This document shows, one piece after another, positions 1 through 11,003 of a stretch of DNA of 64,000 nt. The stretch lies in contig CM033401.1 in NCBI GenBank assembly GCA_019426215.1, forward strand, positions 12,033,134-12,097,133, in the 5' to 3' direction. The stretch comes from Buddleja alternifolia (taxonomy: Eukaryota; Streptophyta; Magnoliopsida; Lamiales; Scrophulariaceae). Every line of letters begins with the position of its first letter. Within the stretch, counting starts at the first letter, position 1. A model generated the notes under the pieces. It saw only the letters and a program-made list of their open reading frames with translations. It had not been told where the DNA came from and did not search any database. The translations under genes were made by a program, and so were the position numbers.

Positions 1-364
1 CTATAATGGCTTTGTAATTGAACACAGGGAGGGTGTCTATAAATGACTGATCTACCCCTGAGTCATGCAAGTGAAAAAGCTGCTGCAACTGCCCTTGAAG
101 GGCAGTTGCATTATCCATTTCATCAGGGTCCCTATTTGAGGGCCTCAATAGGAATCTAACAAGAAGATGAAGTAAACCAGAGATAAAGAAGATTATTGCA
201 AGGATTATAATGATTAGAAGTATGCTTGGGCTAACCTTGTTGTTCAAACTGAAACCAGAACTTGATTGAGGTTGAGGAGGTGGAGGAGAGAGAAACATGA
301 AGTATGGCTGTTGGGCAGGAGAGAGAAAGCTTTTTTCTTTCATTTCAGCCAGAACCCAATTCAT
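1..364 (-). CDS. ATL-family RING-H2 E3 ubiquitin ligase, N-terminal part (gene runs off the left edge)
   Basis: Reading the minus strand from an ATG at 364-362 gives 121 uninterrupted codons to the window edge. Visible in order: a short N-terminal stretch, a Pro/Ser/Gln-rich segment (about residues 25-36), one strongly hydrophobic membrane span (about 45-67, with an Ile run), then a basic turn and a segment containing LFHLHDSGVDQSFIDTLPVF (about 96-115). That last segment is the conserved stretch just upstream of the RING-H2 domain in the ATL13/ATL46/ATL47 subgroup. Known for the family: single-pass membrane E3 ligases that ubiquitinate targets through a C-terminal RING-H2. The RING itself lies outside the window, so activity is inferred from family membership. 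A second in-frame Met at residue 8 is an alternative start. Immediately upstream lies a tandem copy of the start region that lacks the ATG. Confidence 0.85.
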   Translation of the reverse strand, partial: MNWVLAEMKEKSFLSPAQQPYFMFLSPPPPQPQSSSGFSLNNKVSPSILLIIIILAIIFFISGLLHLLVRFLLRPSNRDPDEMDNATALQGQLQQLFHLHDSGVDQSFIDTLPVFNYKAII

Positions 365-602
365 AGTTTTGTGAAAAAGATGGAAAAAATTCACAAAGAT
401 TCAATCTTTATATACTAAAATGTAGAGAGATATAATCAGGGCTTGTGATATAGAGGTGAGAGAAACATGAAATGTGGGTGTTGGGGATGAGAGAGAAAGC
501 TTTTTTCTTTCATTTCAGCAAAAACCCAATTCTTATTTTTGTGAAAAAGAAGGAAAGAGTGGCAAAGATTCAATCTTTATACTAGATGTAGTGAGATATA
601 AT
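281..602. repeat. Tandem duplication of the ATL start codon and 5' region (copies 281-436 and 451-602)
   Basis: The two copies are offset by 170 bp and align over about 150 bp. Shared blocks include gagagaaacatga, gagagaaagcttttttcttt, catttcagc and aaagattcaatcttta. The gene-proximal copy holds the ATL start codon (minus-strand ATG at 364-362). In the distal copy the corresponding triplet is changed (caattcat becomes caattctt), so that copy has no ATG there. Both copies keep the pyrimidine/GA-rich tracts, so the distal copy probably sits in the promoter or 5' UTR. Confidence 0.85.
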
Positions 603-1410
603 TGATAAAAGAGTGAGGGGCATAATGGTCATTTTGCAACTGGAGGAAGAAACCTGCAAGGTCAAATTTACAGGGGAGGGGGAGAGAAGTAAATGTGATC
701 TCAGAGAAGGTGAGAAGATTTTGAATTTTGATGCATTAAATTATAGCAGTAGGTCACCATTATTATGGGGGACTAAATTTGGCCATGAAAATGGCACTCA
801 AATCTAATATTTAAATAAAATAAATAAAAGTAATTAGAGCAGGTGATATAATTTAAGATTTCAACACTTTCTGAGTTGACTTGGAAGAACCCCATTTCAC
901 TAACCCCAATACACATTTAAGTCTCCTATATAATTAAATAAAACTAATCTTGAGCAGTAAAAAATTATTATATATTTAATAATATTGCTTAATTAGTTTT
1001 AATATTGTTTATTGTAATAAGTGTGAACTGTTTTGCTTTCCCATCTTGATCATCAAATTCTTGTTTTGGAGCTTCTATTCTATTCCTTTTTGTTATCTGA
1101 TTGTATGAAAGGCCCTTTTTGTGGTAAAGACAAATTACATAGCAGAAAGTCAAAGCTATAGGTAGAGGTGAAAAAAATATTTTGAAGGTTTTGGGGGTCA
1201 ATGTGAGTGTTAGTGGGAGTGGGACCCCTGTAGTCTTGGAAGTGACAAATTTTTGCACTTTTGTATGGTAATGGCCTCTTGGATTTGTACGCAACTTTTT
1301 GTGCAGTCAGTAATTGAAACAAAAACCCACATTTAAGAAGGTTCTCTCTTCTATGTCTCCTTTCAAGCAATAATATATATATATACACACAAACACATTA
1401 TATAGGCCAA
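603..1410. other. Spacer upstream of the ATL gene; nothing recognised
   Basis: AT-rich sequence without a convincing coding region or repeat structure. It presumably includes promoter sequence of the minus-strand ATL gene. Short open frames on both strands have no recognisable protein content. Confidence 0.4.
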
Positions 1411-1412
1411 GT

Positions 1413-1748
1413 TTATTGATAGTCTCCAACTCGTTCCACTTTAGTCCCTCGTTCCACTTTAGTCCCTCAAATCTAAAATGCATTGGAATAATCATTCAGC
1501 TTTCAAAACTGGCTCAATACGGTACTTAGGTCAAAATTCTGTTAAGAATTGATTGAATATTCCCTCATGTAAGGGCAAAATCAGAAGAAAACAAATCATC
1601 TTCAGTCAATTTCTAACGGATTTGTGATCTCATGGATTAAAGTAAGATAATGTTAGAAACTGAGGTATCATCATAGCGCATTTTAAACTTTAGAGACAAA
1701 TGTGGAACAAAAGTAAAACTTAAGGAACTACTGCTAATATTTGGTATA
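1413..1748. mobile_element. Probable degenerate MITE with inverted arms
   Basis: The left arm (about 1413-1500), with ttagtccctcaaatctaaaa, matches the reverse complement of the right arm (about 1650-1748), with ttttaaactttagagacaaa. The arms are diverged and no clean target duplication was found. The left arm contains a short tandem duplication of ctcgttccactttagtcc (about 1429-1466). Element class is not determined. Confidence 0.45.
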
Positions 1749-3812
1749 TGTTATATATATCACTATTAAATGTTAATTAATAAAAAGAGTGTTGAAAATA
1801 TAACATAAGAAAATAAAAAAAATGTACTTATATTATATCACAATAGTTCCATATTATAATAAACATATTAACTATTTCAAAGTATTTATATTTTAAATTT
1901 TATAGGATAATATTGTAATTTGAAAAGTATACGAATAATTGCTATATAAAATAATTAAACGACATTATTCGTATAAAATTCAGGCATCATATTTCCTTTA
2001 TACATATATATATATATATTCAAGCTCAACACTGAGTTCAAGTTCAATTTAAGTGAATTGACATGAATCGAGTCCAATTCGATAATTTTTTATAGTAATT
2101 GATATCGAAGGTTCATAAATTATTATTGAAAATTTTATTCTATGTTTAATAGAATGACACGATTTTTTGAATTATAAAAGAAGTCAGTTGCTAGCAGTTT
2201 ATGAAACAAATATATTATCTAATAAACAAATTTAATTTTTAACGTCATAGGTCTTTTTTCACCATTTTTCTTTTTTCCACTGTGGACTAAAATTGGATTT
2301 CCCTCTTTATTTTTTATAAATAATAGTACATTTGTACCCAATAATAATAATATAAACAGAAGCTTTTATGTATAAAATTGTTTATGCATAAAACAGTGCA
2401 TCATAAAAAGTAAAGCACTATAAAGAAAAATAGTTTTCCAAACAAATATAAAATATTGTGTACTTTGTTTGTTCACATATAAACATGTTTTTTTTTTCTT
2501 TTAATAATCTCCCATATAAACATGTTAACAAGATAGTAACTTCTCACATTATTGTTTCTTTTTTTAATAGCGGCCAGAATGATTTGGGCACATATTGTTA
2601 GAAGTTAGAAAAAAATTAGAAGTTAATTGCTTAATGCTAACATGCATGCAATCTAAATGAGATGAACTCGAATGGAAATTCAGCTTTATTTGTTGATTTC
2701 GATTATAATTTTTTTCGCTTTTTGCCTACATAATTTGTTTTGTTGATAATGTTTGTATTATATTCTAAGTTGACCGACTTTGATATAAAGTAGTGAAGTA
2801 AACATCTATAACTTGATAATAATTTGTTATGATACATGTGCATTATTGTCATATCTCGATACGATAATTAAAATTGACATTTTATAGTAATTTGTGAAGT
2901 GTCAATATCAAAAAAAAAAAAAAACTATATGGCCCTCGAGTTAGAGCCAATTTCTACAAATTTGAGTAGCTCAAGTCGAGCTCAGAATTTGTAAAGCAAA
3001 TTGGAACTTGATCCTAAATTTTTCTAAAAGCTACTTAAGCTCGACTTATTGTCAAAATGGAATTGAAAGAGACTATGAGAAAAGGCTTGTTGGTAAGTCA
3101 AATGTTATTATGCTAATTTGTAATGAAACGCTTATTATCCTAATTTTTCCATAGTTTTAACAAAAAACAATGCTGTTGATCAGTGTTTATATACTTCATT
3201 AGTTTTAGCAATTAGAAAATTGTTACAGTTGATTAATTTTTAATAATTGTTAAAAAATTAATGTTTAAAGAATTTAGTAATCAGTACTTTACAAGCTAAA
3301 AAGAAAATTAAAAAGATGGTGGCATAAATGTACCTCACCTTTCATGCATGGTTAATTGAGGAAATTGATATTCACTGCCAAATTAAAGTCATTCATTGCT
3401 ATTGATGATCATCTAAAAAATCATTGTACAATGTGCGAAGGTTTATTTATGTCTCCAGTACCTCCACCGTTCTTTAATTTTATTTTATTTGTGCTTAATG
3501 CTAACATGCATGCAATCGTGTATAAGGATCAAGTAGTGGAGAGTATTCATTACACCTTTCTGATTAGGGTAAAAAGTATTTTCTACCCCAACTTATGTCG
3601 ACTCCGGAATATTATGGTACATAATCTATTAACTTTGACAGCTCGAGTACTTAAGATTTGTAAATTGTGACAAGAAAGTCCATTTGGAGGAATAATTTGG
3701 ATTATTCCCTCCCGAAAGTATGTCACGTGCCTTAGGTATGGCTTAAATTCTGTACCAAAATGCGCGTATCATGCAATGCATAGGTAGCCGAATGCACAAA
3801 ATGCCATAGGAT
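1749..3812. other. AT-rich intergenic spacer
   Basis: Long AT-rich stretch with short (TA)n and poly(A/T) runs (for example about 2007-2020 and 2910-2924). A 25-bp exact direct repeat lies at 2629-2653 and 3493-3517. No gene-like coding region was recognised; the open frame near 3356-3670 has no identifiable protein features. Confidence 0.4.
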
Positions 3813-3814
3813 AT

Positions 3815-4100
3815 GATGAAAAGTGCATATTATTATAATATATCTTCTAGATTAGCATATATGATCTTTCTTTATCTTATATTTTCTTGTATTTATCTTT
3901 ATATCTTAGAATATCTTTACTTGTATTTATCTTTCCTTGTTTATAGCTTAGGGTTTACTTGTTTACCAACTCTATGTAACTCTATAAATATGTTACTCAA
4001 TAATACAAATTCCCTAAGTTTTTCTCTAATCTAACATGGCATTAGAGTCATGACTTCGAGCCATAGTATCTCGATCTCTCACTTCCGCCATCCTCAGGTC
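3815..4100 (+). mobile_element. Old Copia LTR 3' end with primer-binding site and start of the internal region
   Basis: Sequence of retrotransposon-LTR character contains a TATA-like ctctataaatatg (about 3979-3991) and ends in ...ctaaca at 4036. It is followed directly by tggcattagagtc (4037-4049), a degenerate version of the initiator-Met tRNA primer-binding site typical of plant Copia elements. An ATG follows at 4050. The LTR start is not defined, and no second LTR is seen because a CACTA element interrupts the internal region at 4323. Confidence 0.6.
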
Positions 4101-4153
4101 GCCATCCCCGTCCGGTGCCCCTTATCTAGTTTAGTTAGTTTTTTTATTTTAAT

Positions 4154-4322
4154 TTAATTTATGTTGCCGCCACTCACCCTTAGAAAACGAGGACCTGGAG
4201 CTGCCGCCTTTTTATGTTTTGTCGCCACCACTCACCCTTGAAAATATGAGAACTTGGAGCCGCCACCTTTTTTATTTTATGTCGCCGCCGCCGCTCACCC
4301 TTAACACATAAGGACTTGGAGA
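4154..4322. repeat. Minisatellite, about 61-bp unit, roughly three copies
   Basis: Three diverged units, each with a gccgcc/gtcgcc start, a ctcaccctt core and a ggacctggag or gaacttggag end, begin near 4161, 4215 and 4275. The last unit is cut off where the CACTA terminus starts at 4323, so the array predates that insertion or is part of the old Copia internal region. Confidence 0.6.
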
Positions 4323-5974
4323 CACTACAACAAAAATTGGTTTTAGTGACACTCGTAAGTGTAACTAAAAGCACCTTATTGTCACACTTATACAAAAGTT
4401 ACATTTCTCATTTGTGTGACCTAGTTGGGCGTTCTCTAAACTTATTGTTACACCTGTGAGTATAATAATTATATGCCATAGGTCACACATATATGTGTAA
4501 GCTTTTCGACTTTATGTAACACTTTTAACTGTGACAAAATAGTGTAAAAAATTAGTCAAACACAACATCTCGCTACACAAAAGAACTGTAATGATAAGCT
4601 CATTTTGACGTTATTAAACCGTGTTCTCAATTAAACAAGACTACATTTTAAAGTGTAACAAAAGGGTAATTAAGGCTACACAATGAAGTGTGACTAAATG
4701 GTAATTGAGGTTACGCAATGAAGTGTGACAAAATGGTAAACCAAAAAAATTATCCAAATCAATTCCAAACCACACTTTTACAGGTCATTAAAAACTCTAA
4801 GAAAAACAATTACTACAATATAAACAAAACTGCCAATCATATCAATCATTCAACTAAAGTACTCTTCGTAGAAAAACCATATTTAGTCTCAACACCATCC
4901 CAATAAAATAATTCAAAAACTACCATCTAAAAGAGTCGACCTAAATATCATAAAGTCCTATCCAAACTACTAAACAAATGTAGAATTGATCCAAAAAGCA
5001 AAAGAATTAAAATAAACATCATATATAAACTACCTTCATTGTCTCAACTTTCATCACGAACCACCTGTTATTCAAAAAAGAAGGAAAAAAAGGATAGAAG
5101 GATTAGAGACAAATTGAGTTAGCAAAGTTTTTTGGCAAAATTAACATATCTTCCAGACGCCAAACATAATCTAAAAAACATACTAATGATATTGGCCAGG
5201 AAATAGACATGCCAAGCACATCTCTCATTGTTTCAAATGAATCATTCGGTCTTATTAATTCCTCATCTCTCTTCACAACAACGTTTACATGAACTTCACA
5301 ATAGTTTTTTCCTAAAACTTGACCACCAACTTGATTGCTGGGCTCCATACTTTTCAAGAATCCCTTTGCTACAATTTCTTTTCGATCCACAATGCTCAAA
5401 AGTGCAACAGAAAAAATTAACCTAAGACCCAAAAGATAATGCAAAACATGTTTTAGGTCAAATAACAAAGAAGAGAATAAAAAAGAAAAAGAAACCAAAA
5501 TGGTACCACCTGTTTGCATATTTAAAATATAATGAGAACAAAAATGAGCATAAAATGACACTAACTGGTTTGCTAAAGAACCCAAGTTTTGGCCTCAACA
5601 AGTGTAGAAATTGTCTTGTAACTTAATAACTATTATAAAATATGTATTATCAGCATATCCATCATAGTTATAATGATCATACTTACTCGTAGTGATTATT
5701 TATTTCCAGAGTTGGGATTCTTTGCTCATTTGAACAAGATGATGGAAGACCCGAATCGACAGGTGAGCTAATATCATTCATATTTTGTTGGGTAGTTCTT
5801 AATTCGACAGTATCCAGCCTTTCCTTAAGTGTTTGAATCATTCGAAAACAAGCTCTGCGAGAAGGTATTTCCTCAAATAAGTCTGTAGGTGTGACCCCAT
5901 GCCCATACGTGCAAAGTCGTCCAGCTTTTTCTGGGCCATTAGCTTTAGAAAAAATATCGTTCCTAGAGACAACA

Positions 5975-6195
5975 TGTAAAGAAGATGAATACAGAGAATT
6001 GATATAAAGGAAAAAGTTGTTATTGATCTCACAGCAACTCTATTACATAAAGAAGAAGAAGAATGAATATAAAATACAGAGAAAAGGACTTTATATACTT
6101 GTCCCCAGCATCCATATTCTATCTATCCCAAAAGCGTGTAAAGGAAAAAACTAAAAGCGTGAACTAACTAATATATAGGTATGATAAACTTAACA
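5975..6195 (-). repeat. 3' LTR of the young Copia element
   Basis: 221 bp, TG...CA bounded. It matches the copy at 10783-11003 without a difference that I could see. The gag-pol stop codon lies only 7 bp before it. Confidence 0.95.
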
Positions 6196-6202
6196 CTCCC
6201 CC

Positions 6203-9200
6203 TCAAGCTTGATGTCCATAGAGATCATGGACTCCAAGCTTGCCAATAAGGTATTGAAATTGTTCTTTTCCCAAAGCCTTTGTAAAAACATCTGTAGGTT
6301 GCTCATTTGACGGAATAAACCTTGTAGCAATTATCCCTTGTTGAATCTTTTCTCTAATGAAATGGCAATCCACCTCTATATGTTTAGACCTTTCATGGAA
6401 CACTGGATTTGCTGCCAACTGTAATGCTGATTTACTGTCAGAATAGATGTTCACTGGTAACTTGATATCAAACTTAAGATCCTTGAGAATACTCAGCAGC
6501 CACATAACTTCACATGTTGCAGTTCCTAGAGCTCTATATTCAGCTTCAGCAGAGCTCCTAGATACTTTATTTTGTTTCTTCACTTTCCATGAGATTAGGC
6601 AATCTCCAAACTTAACTGCAAATCCTGTTAAGGACTTTCTTGTCATCGGGCAAGAAGCCCAATCTGAATCACAGAACACATTTAAATCAAAGTTAGCCTT
6701 GGAAGACATTAACAAACCTATCCCTGGCTTACCCTTTAAATACCTCAATACCCTATACATAGCATCAAAGTGAGTTTTTCTTGGCCCATGCATAAATTGA
6801 CTTAGAACCTGCACTGCATAACTAATATCAGGCCGGGTAATACATAGGTAGATCAGTTTTCCCACAATCTTTTGATATTCACTTATATTTTCTATTAAAG
6901 GATCTTCCAGATTATTATCAATATTAGAAAATCTTACATTTTGTTCAATAGGTATCCCAACAGGCTTGCACCCTAACATACCAGAGTCACTTAGTAATTC
7001 TAGCACATATTTCCTTTGATTCATGACAATACCCTTATGTGATCTGGCTATCTCAATACCAAGAAAAAATTTTAATGCTCCTAAGTCTTTCATATGAAAA
7101 GTCTTATTTAGATACACTTTACACTCATTGATCATAGCAACATCATTACCAGTGATGATGATATCATCAACATAAACTAACAAAACAACAACACTACTCC
7201 CTCTTGATTTATTAAACAGAGAGTAGTCACTTTTTGATTGAGTAAAACCATGATCATTCATTGCAAGAGTAAATTTATGATTCCACTGCCTACTAGCTTG
7301 CTTTAACCCATACAATGATTTTGTTAACTTACAAACTGGAACCTTACCAGACTGATGAGGAATGTTGAAACCTTGAGGCAGAGTCATATAAATTTCCTCA
7401 CTCAAATCTCCCTGCAAGAAAGCATTAGTAACATCCATTTGCCAAAGGGGCCAATTATACTTAGCAGCTATAGAAATAACAAGTCTCACTGTAACATGTT
7501 TGGCTACAGGTGAGAATGTTTCAGTGTAATCAATCCCTTCTAGTTGTGTATACCCTTTGGCAACAAGCCTAGCTTTATACCTTTCTATAGATCCATCTGA
7601 TTTGTGCTTGATACTATACACCCACCTACATCCTATTGGTTTTTTATTAGCAGGCAAATCAACTATATCCCAAGTTTTATTGAGTTCTAAAGCATCAATT
7701 TCAGTTTGCATGGCCTTCTGCCATTTGGTATCCTTGCATGCCTCATGAAAGTTATTAGGGATATAATCATTAGAAATGGCAGAAAGGAAAGCTCTATGTT
7801 TAGAACTAACAGAATCATATTGGATATAATTAGATAAAGGGTGATTAGTAACAAAACTAGTAGAAGCAGGATCAGAAATAAAGGGAGATATGTAATCTTT
7901 TGACCAATAAGGTGGTTTTACATTTCTAGAAGATCTTCTTGCCATAGGTAAATTTGTCATATGCATATTAGAATTACTTGGATCACTTCTATGTTCCACA
8001 TTATCCAAATCAGAAGTATCAGATAGAGGAACAGTACTACCATCTGATGTATGATCATCATGTAATTTTTGAGAAACATAGGGCAACATTAAATCATCAT
8101 AGTACAATCTTTCATCATGCATAGGAACACTCTGTTTATTAGAATCATTAATGTTCATGAAAAAAGAAAAAATGTCCTCATAAAATATAACATCTCTACT
8201 GATAAAGATATGCTTATTACGCAAATCCAACAATTTATACCCTTTCTGGGCTGCTGCATACCCCAAAAGAACACAAGGCTTTGACCTATATTGGAATTTA
8301 TCACCTTGTGGTAAGATTTTTGCAAAACAAAGACACCCAAACACCTTTAAGTGAGAATACGCTGGTTGTTTACCATAAAGAACAAAAAAAGGGGTTTTCC
8401 CATTTAACAAAGGTGTAGGAGTCCTATTTATGATATAAACAGCTGCAAGAACACACTCACCCCAATATTTTATGGGTACCTTAGAGTGGAATTTCAGTGA
8501 CCTGGCCACATTCAATATGTGCCTGTGTTTCCTCTCAACAATTCCATTTTGTTGAGGGGTATAAACACATGAACTTTGATGAATAATTCCCAAAGAATTA
8601 AACAATTGCTTACAATCAGTATTGAAAAAATCTAGGGCATTATCAGTCCTAACAATCTTGACTTTCATAGAAAATTGAGTTTCAACATATATAAGGAAGT
8701 TTTTGATAATAGTGTAAGCATCATATTTATACTTCATCAAGAAAGCCCAAGTGGCTCTAGAAAAATCATCCACAATAGTTAAAAAATATGCTTCTTGATT
8801 ATAAGTATGATTTTTATAAGGTCCCCATATGTCAATATGAATCAAGTCAAAGATACCAGAAGTAGAATCAGTCCTTTTAGGAAAAGGATTTCTGGATTGC
8901 TTAGCTAAAGGACAAACATCACAAAACAAATCATTATGATCAATGTCAATGCCTAATTCTGGCATATACTTAAACCTACTAAATGACATGTGGCCAAATC
9001 TTTTATGCCAAAGTCTAGCTTTATCCTGTCTAATTACAGCTTGTTTAGAAGCATTATTACAAACAGAAATATGATGATCATTACAAGAAGGAACTGAAGG
9101 ATCATTGGGAATTGGATCTAGGTAGTACAATCCATTCTTTAGCCTACCAATCCCCCTGATCTTCCCATTCCAAATGTCCTGTATAACACAAAAAGCAGGA

Positions 9201-10621
9201 TAGACAGAAACATAAACATCATTATCTGCTGTTAGTTTAGAAACAGATAGCAAATTATGCTTAAACTCTGGCACATAAAGCACATCTTTCAAATATATTC
9301 CAGCACCAATATCAACAAATCCAGTATGTGTCACATAACTAACTTCCCCAGTAGGCATCTTAACTATGTTAGAATTGATGCAAGGTTTAAAACTATGATT
9401 AAGTAATTCAGTATTGGCAATCATGTGCTGATTAGCACCTGTATCTACTATCCATGTATCTATCTTAGTCTTAGACACAGATGAAGAAAAATTGCAGAGG
9501 ATACCTGCCAGATTAGCTTTAGCCTCAGAATTTTCTTTGCTGGATTGCTTGCTCTCATTAACTGAACTCTGCATCATCTGCAACAATTCTTGATATTGTT
9601 GTGCAGTAAAGTGTTGTGGTTGAGTGTGATTTCCAGCACCTGTAGTGTCAGATTGAGAGAACCCTGCAGGAGACTTTTCTTGTGGCATAGATACAGAATT
9701 AGCACTAGATGGAGTATAAAAATTGATATTACTCCTGCCACCCCCTCTTCTACCTCCTCTTCTACCTCCCCTGCCCCAGTTAGGAGGATATCCTACTATC
9801 TTAAAGCATTTATCCTTTGTATGTCCAGGCATATCACAATGTTCACACTTAATAGTAGGTCTATTATTCTGAGAATTGATCATAAAAGCAGTAGAAGTAT
9901 CAATAGAATTTTGAGCACTAATTCCTCTCTGAGCCTCTTCATTATTGATCATAGAATACACTTGATTATGAGTAGGAAGAGGTGACATCATGAGAATTTG
10001 AGACCTTATATTACTGTAGCACTCATTTAATCCCATAAGGAATTGCATCATCTTTAACTGTGTGCAATAGTCAGTGTATTCTTTTGAAATTATAACAGCA
10101 GGTGAAGGCACTAACGATTCATACTCATCCCATAGCCTTCTAAGTCTAGAGTAATATTCAGTTACAGTAGTTGTTCCCTGACTTATGGTATTAATCTCTT
10201 TATATAAAGAGTATAAACGAGCTCCATTAATCCTATCATATCTTTCCTTTAAATCACTCCAGATTTGACATGCAGATTCAATATAAACAACACTATGAAT
10301 AATATCTCGAGAAATCGACCTGTGTAGCCAAGATTTGACTAAAGCATTGCACCTTCTCCAAGTAGGCAGAAGAGATGAATCTTGTTCTGGTTGCTTGCAA
10401 GTTCCATTGATGAAGCCGATCTTATTCTTCGCCTCCAACGCAACTATAACTTCTCGACTCCAAATCTTATAGTTTTCTGATCCTTTGAGAATTTCAGTCA
10501 CAAGATCCAAATTAGGCGTGTCCGATGGATGTATGAACATCGGATCTTGAAAATCAACACTCAACGCCATCGAAGATGCTTGTGTATCGGATTTGGAACC
10601 ATCAGCATCATCTTTAGTCAT
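6203..10621 (-). CDS. Copia gag-pol polyprotein, 1472 aa, intact
   Basis: Single uninterrupted frame. Domains in order: Gag with an ENYKIWSREV-type N-terminus (about residues 40-230); CCHC zinc knuckle (C259, C262, H267, C272) followed by a Gly/Arg-rich stretch (283-296); aspartic protease DTGA (D393); integrase HHCC (H539, H544, C567, C570); integrase core D597, D660, E696; reverse transcriptase with RWVYSIK (about 999-1005), QMDVTNAFLQG (1061-1071) and YVDD (1150-1153); RNase H with D1318/D1320, the SSAEAEY motif (1356-1362) and D1395. Integrase before reverse transcriptase defines Copia. Length is normal for an autonomous plant element. The TGA stop lies directly next to the polypurine tract. 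It is presumably made from one genomic RNA promoted in the 5' LTR. Lineage within Copia was not assigned. Confidence 0.97.
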   Translation of the reverse strand: MTKDDADGSKSDTQASSMALSVDFQDPMFIHPSDTPNLDLVTEILKGSENYKIWSREVIVALEAKNKIGFINGTCKQPEQDSSLLPTWRRCNALVKSWLHRSISRDIIHSVVYIESACQIWSDLKERYDRINGARLYSLYKEINTISQGTTTVTEYYSRLRRLWDEYESLVPSPAVIISKEYTDYCTQLKMMQFLMGLNECYSNIRSQILMMSPLPTHNQVYSMINNEEAQRGISAQNSIDTSTAFMINSQNNRPTIKCEHCDMPGHTKDKCFKIVGYPPNWGRGGRRGGRRGGGRSNINFYTPSSANSVSMPQEKSPAGFSQSDTTGAGNHTQPQHFTAQQYQELLQMMQSSVNESKQSSKENSEAKANLAGILCNFSSSVSKTKIDTWIVDTGANQHMIANTELLNHSFKPCINSNIVKMPTGEVSYVTHTGFVDIGAGIYLKDVLYVPEFKHNLLSVSKLTADNDVYVSVYPAFCVIQDIWNGKIRGIGRLKNGLYYLDPIPNDPSVPSCNDHHISVCNNASKQAVIRQDKARLWHKRFGHMSFSRFKYMPELGIDIDHNDLFCDVCPLAKQSRNPFPKRTDSTSGIFDLIHIDIWGPYKNHTYNQEAYFLTIVDDFSRATWAFLMKYKYDAYTIIKNFLIYVETQFSMKVKIVRTDNALDFFNTDCKQLFNSLGIIHQSSCVYTPQQNGIVERKHRHILNVARSLKFHSKVPIKYWGECVLAAVYIINRTPTPLLNGKTPFFVLYGKQPAYSHLKVFGCLCFAKILPQGDKFQYRSKPCVLLGYAAAQKGYKLLDLRNKHIFISRDVIFYEDIFSFFMNINDSNKQSVPMHDERLYYDDLMLPYVSQKLHDDHTSDGSTVPLSDTSDLDNVEHRSDPSNSNMHMTNLPMARRSSRNVKPPYWSKDYISPFISDPASTSFVTNHPLSNYIQYDSVSSKHRAFLSAISNDYIPNNFHEACKDTKWQKAMQTEIDALELNKTWDIVDLPANKKPIGCRWVYSIKHKSDGSIERYKARLVAKGYTQLEGIDYTETFSPVAKHVTVRLVISIAAKYNWPLWQMDVTNAFLQGDLSEEIYMTLPQGFNIPHQSGKVPVCKLTKSLYGLKQASRQWNHKFTLAMNDHGFTQSKSDYSLFNKSRGSSVVVLLVYVDDIIITGNDVAMINECKVYLNKTFHMKDLGALKFFLGIEIARSHKGIVMNQRKYVLELLSDSGMLGCKPVGIPIEQNVRFSNIDNNLEDPLIENISEYQKIVGKLIYLCITRPDISYAVQVLSQFMHGPRKTHFDAMYRVLRYLKGKPGIGLLMSSKANFDLNVFCDSDWASCPMTRKSLTGFAVKFGDCLISWKVKKQNKVSRSSAEAEYRALGTATCEVMWLLSILKDLKFDIKLPVNIYSDSKSALQLAANPVFHERSKHIEVDCHFIREKIQQGIIATRFIPSNEQPTDVFTKALGKEQFQYLIGKLGVHDLYGHQA

Positions 10622-10770
10622 GATTTGAAGAAAAAATCAAGATGAATCGCACGCGGAAGACAGACGAACCAAAAAACCCCAAAAATTAGGTCACGAATCG
10701 ATTGAGATTGATCAAATCATCCTGAAATAAATCGATATGATAAGGATGATTTATGCGAGCAATATCCATG

Positions 10771-10782
10771 GCTCTGGTGCCA
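10771..10782 (-). other. Primer-binding site (initiator-Met tRNA type)
   Basis: Minus-strand TGGCACCAGAGC directly follows the 5' LTR. It matches the usual plant Copia site TGGTATCAGAGC at 10 of 12 positions. Confidence 0.8.
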
Positions 10783-11003
10783 TGTAAAGAAGATGAATAC
10801 AGAGAATTGATATAAAGGAAAAAGTTGTTATTGATCTCACAGCAACTCTATTACATAAAGAAGAAGAAGAATGAATATAAAATACAGAGAAAAGGACTTT
10901 ATATACTTGTCCCCAGCATCCATATTCTATCTATCCCAAAAGCGTGTAAAGGAAAAAACTAAAAGCGTGAACTAACTAATATATAGGTATGATAAACTTA
11001 ACA
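10783..11003 (-). repeat. 5' LTR of the young Copia element
   Basis: 221 bp, seemingly identical to 5975-6195. On the minus strand it contains the TATA-like TATAAAGTCC (near 10898-10907), consistent with promoter function. It is followed on that strand by the primer-binding site. Confidence 0.95.

Larger units (their letters stand above)
5975..11003 (-). mobile_element. Full-length, apparently intact Copia LTR retrotransposon
   Basis: Two 221-bp LTRs (5975-6195 and 10783-11003), both tgtaaag...ttaaca, appear identical base for base on reading. They are flanked by a perfect 5-bp target duplication caaca (5970-5974 and 11004-11008). A primer-binding site reading TGGCACCAGAGC on the minus strand lies at 10771-10782, next to the 5' LTR. 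A polypurine tract (minus-strand GGGGGAG, 6196-6202) abuts the 3' LTR. One 1472-codon gag-pol frame fills the interior. All hallmarks of an autonomous, very recent insertion are present. It lies within an exon of the CACTA TNP1-type gene. Confidence 0.95.

Noticed and set aside
3356..3670. 104-codon open frame on the plus strand
   Set aside because: No recognisable motifs and AT-rich composition like the surrounding spacer; likely chance.
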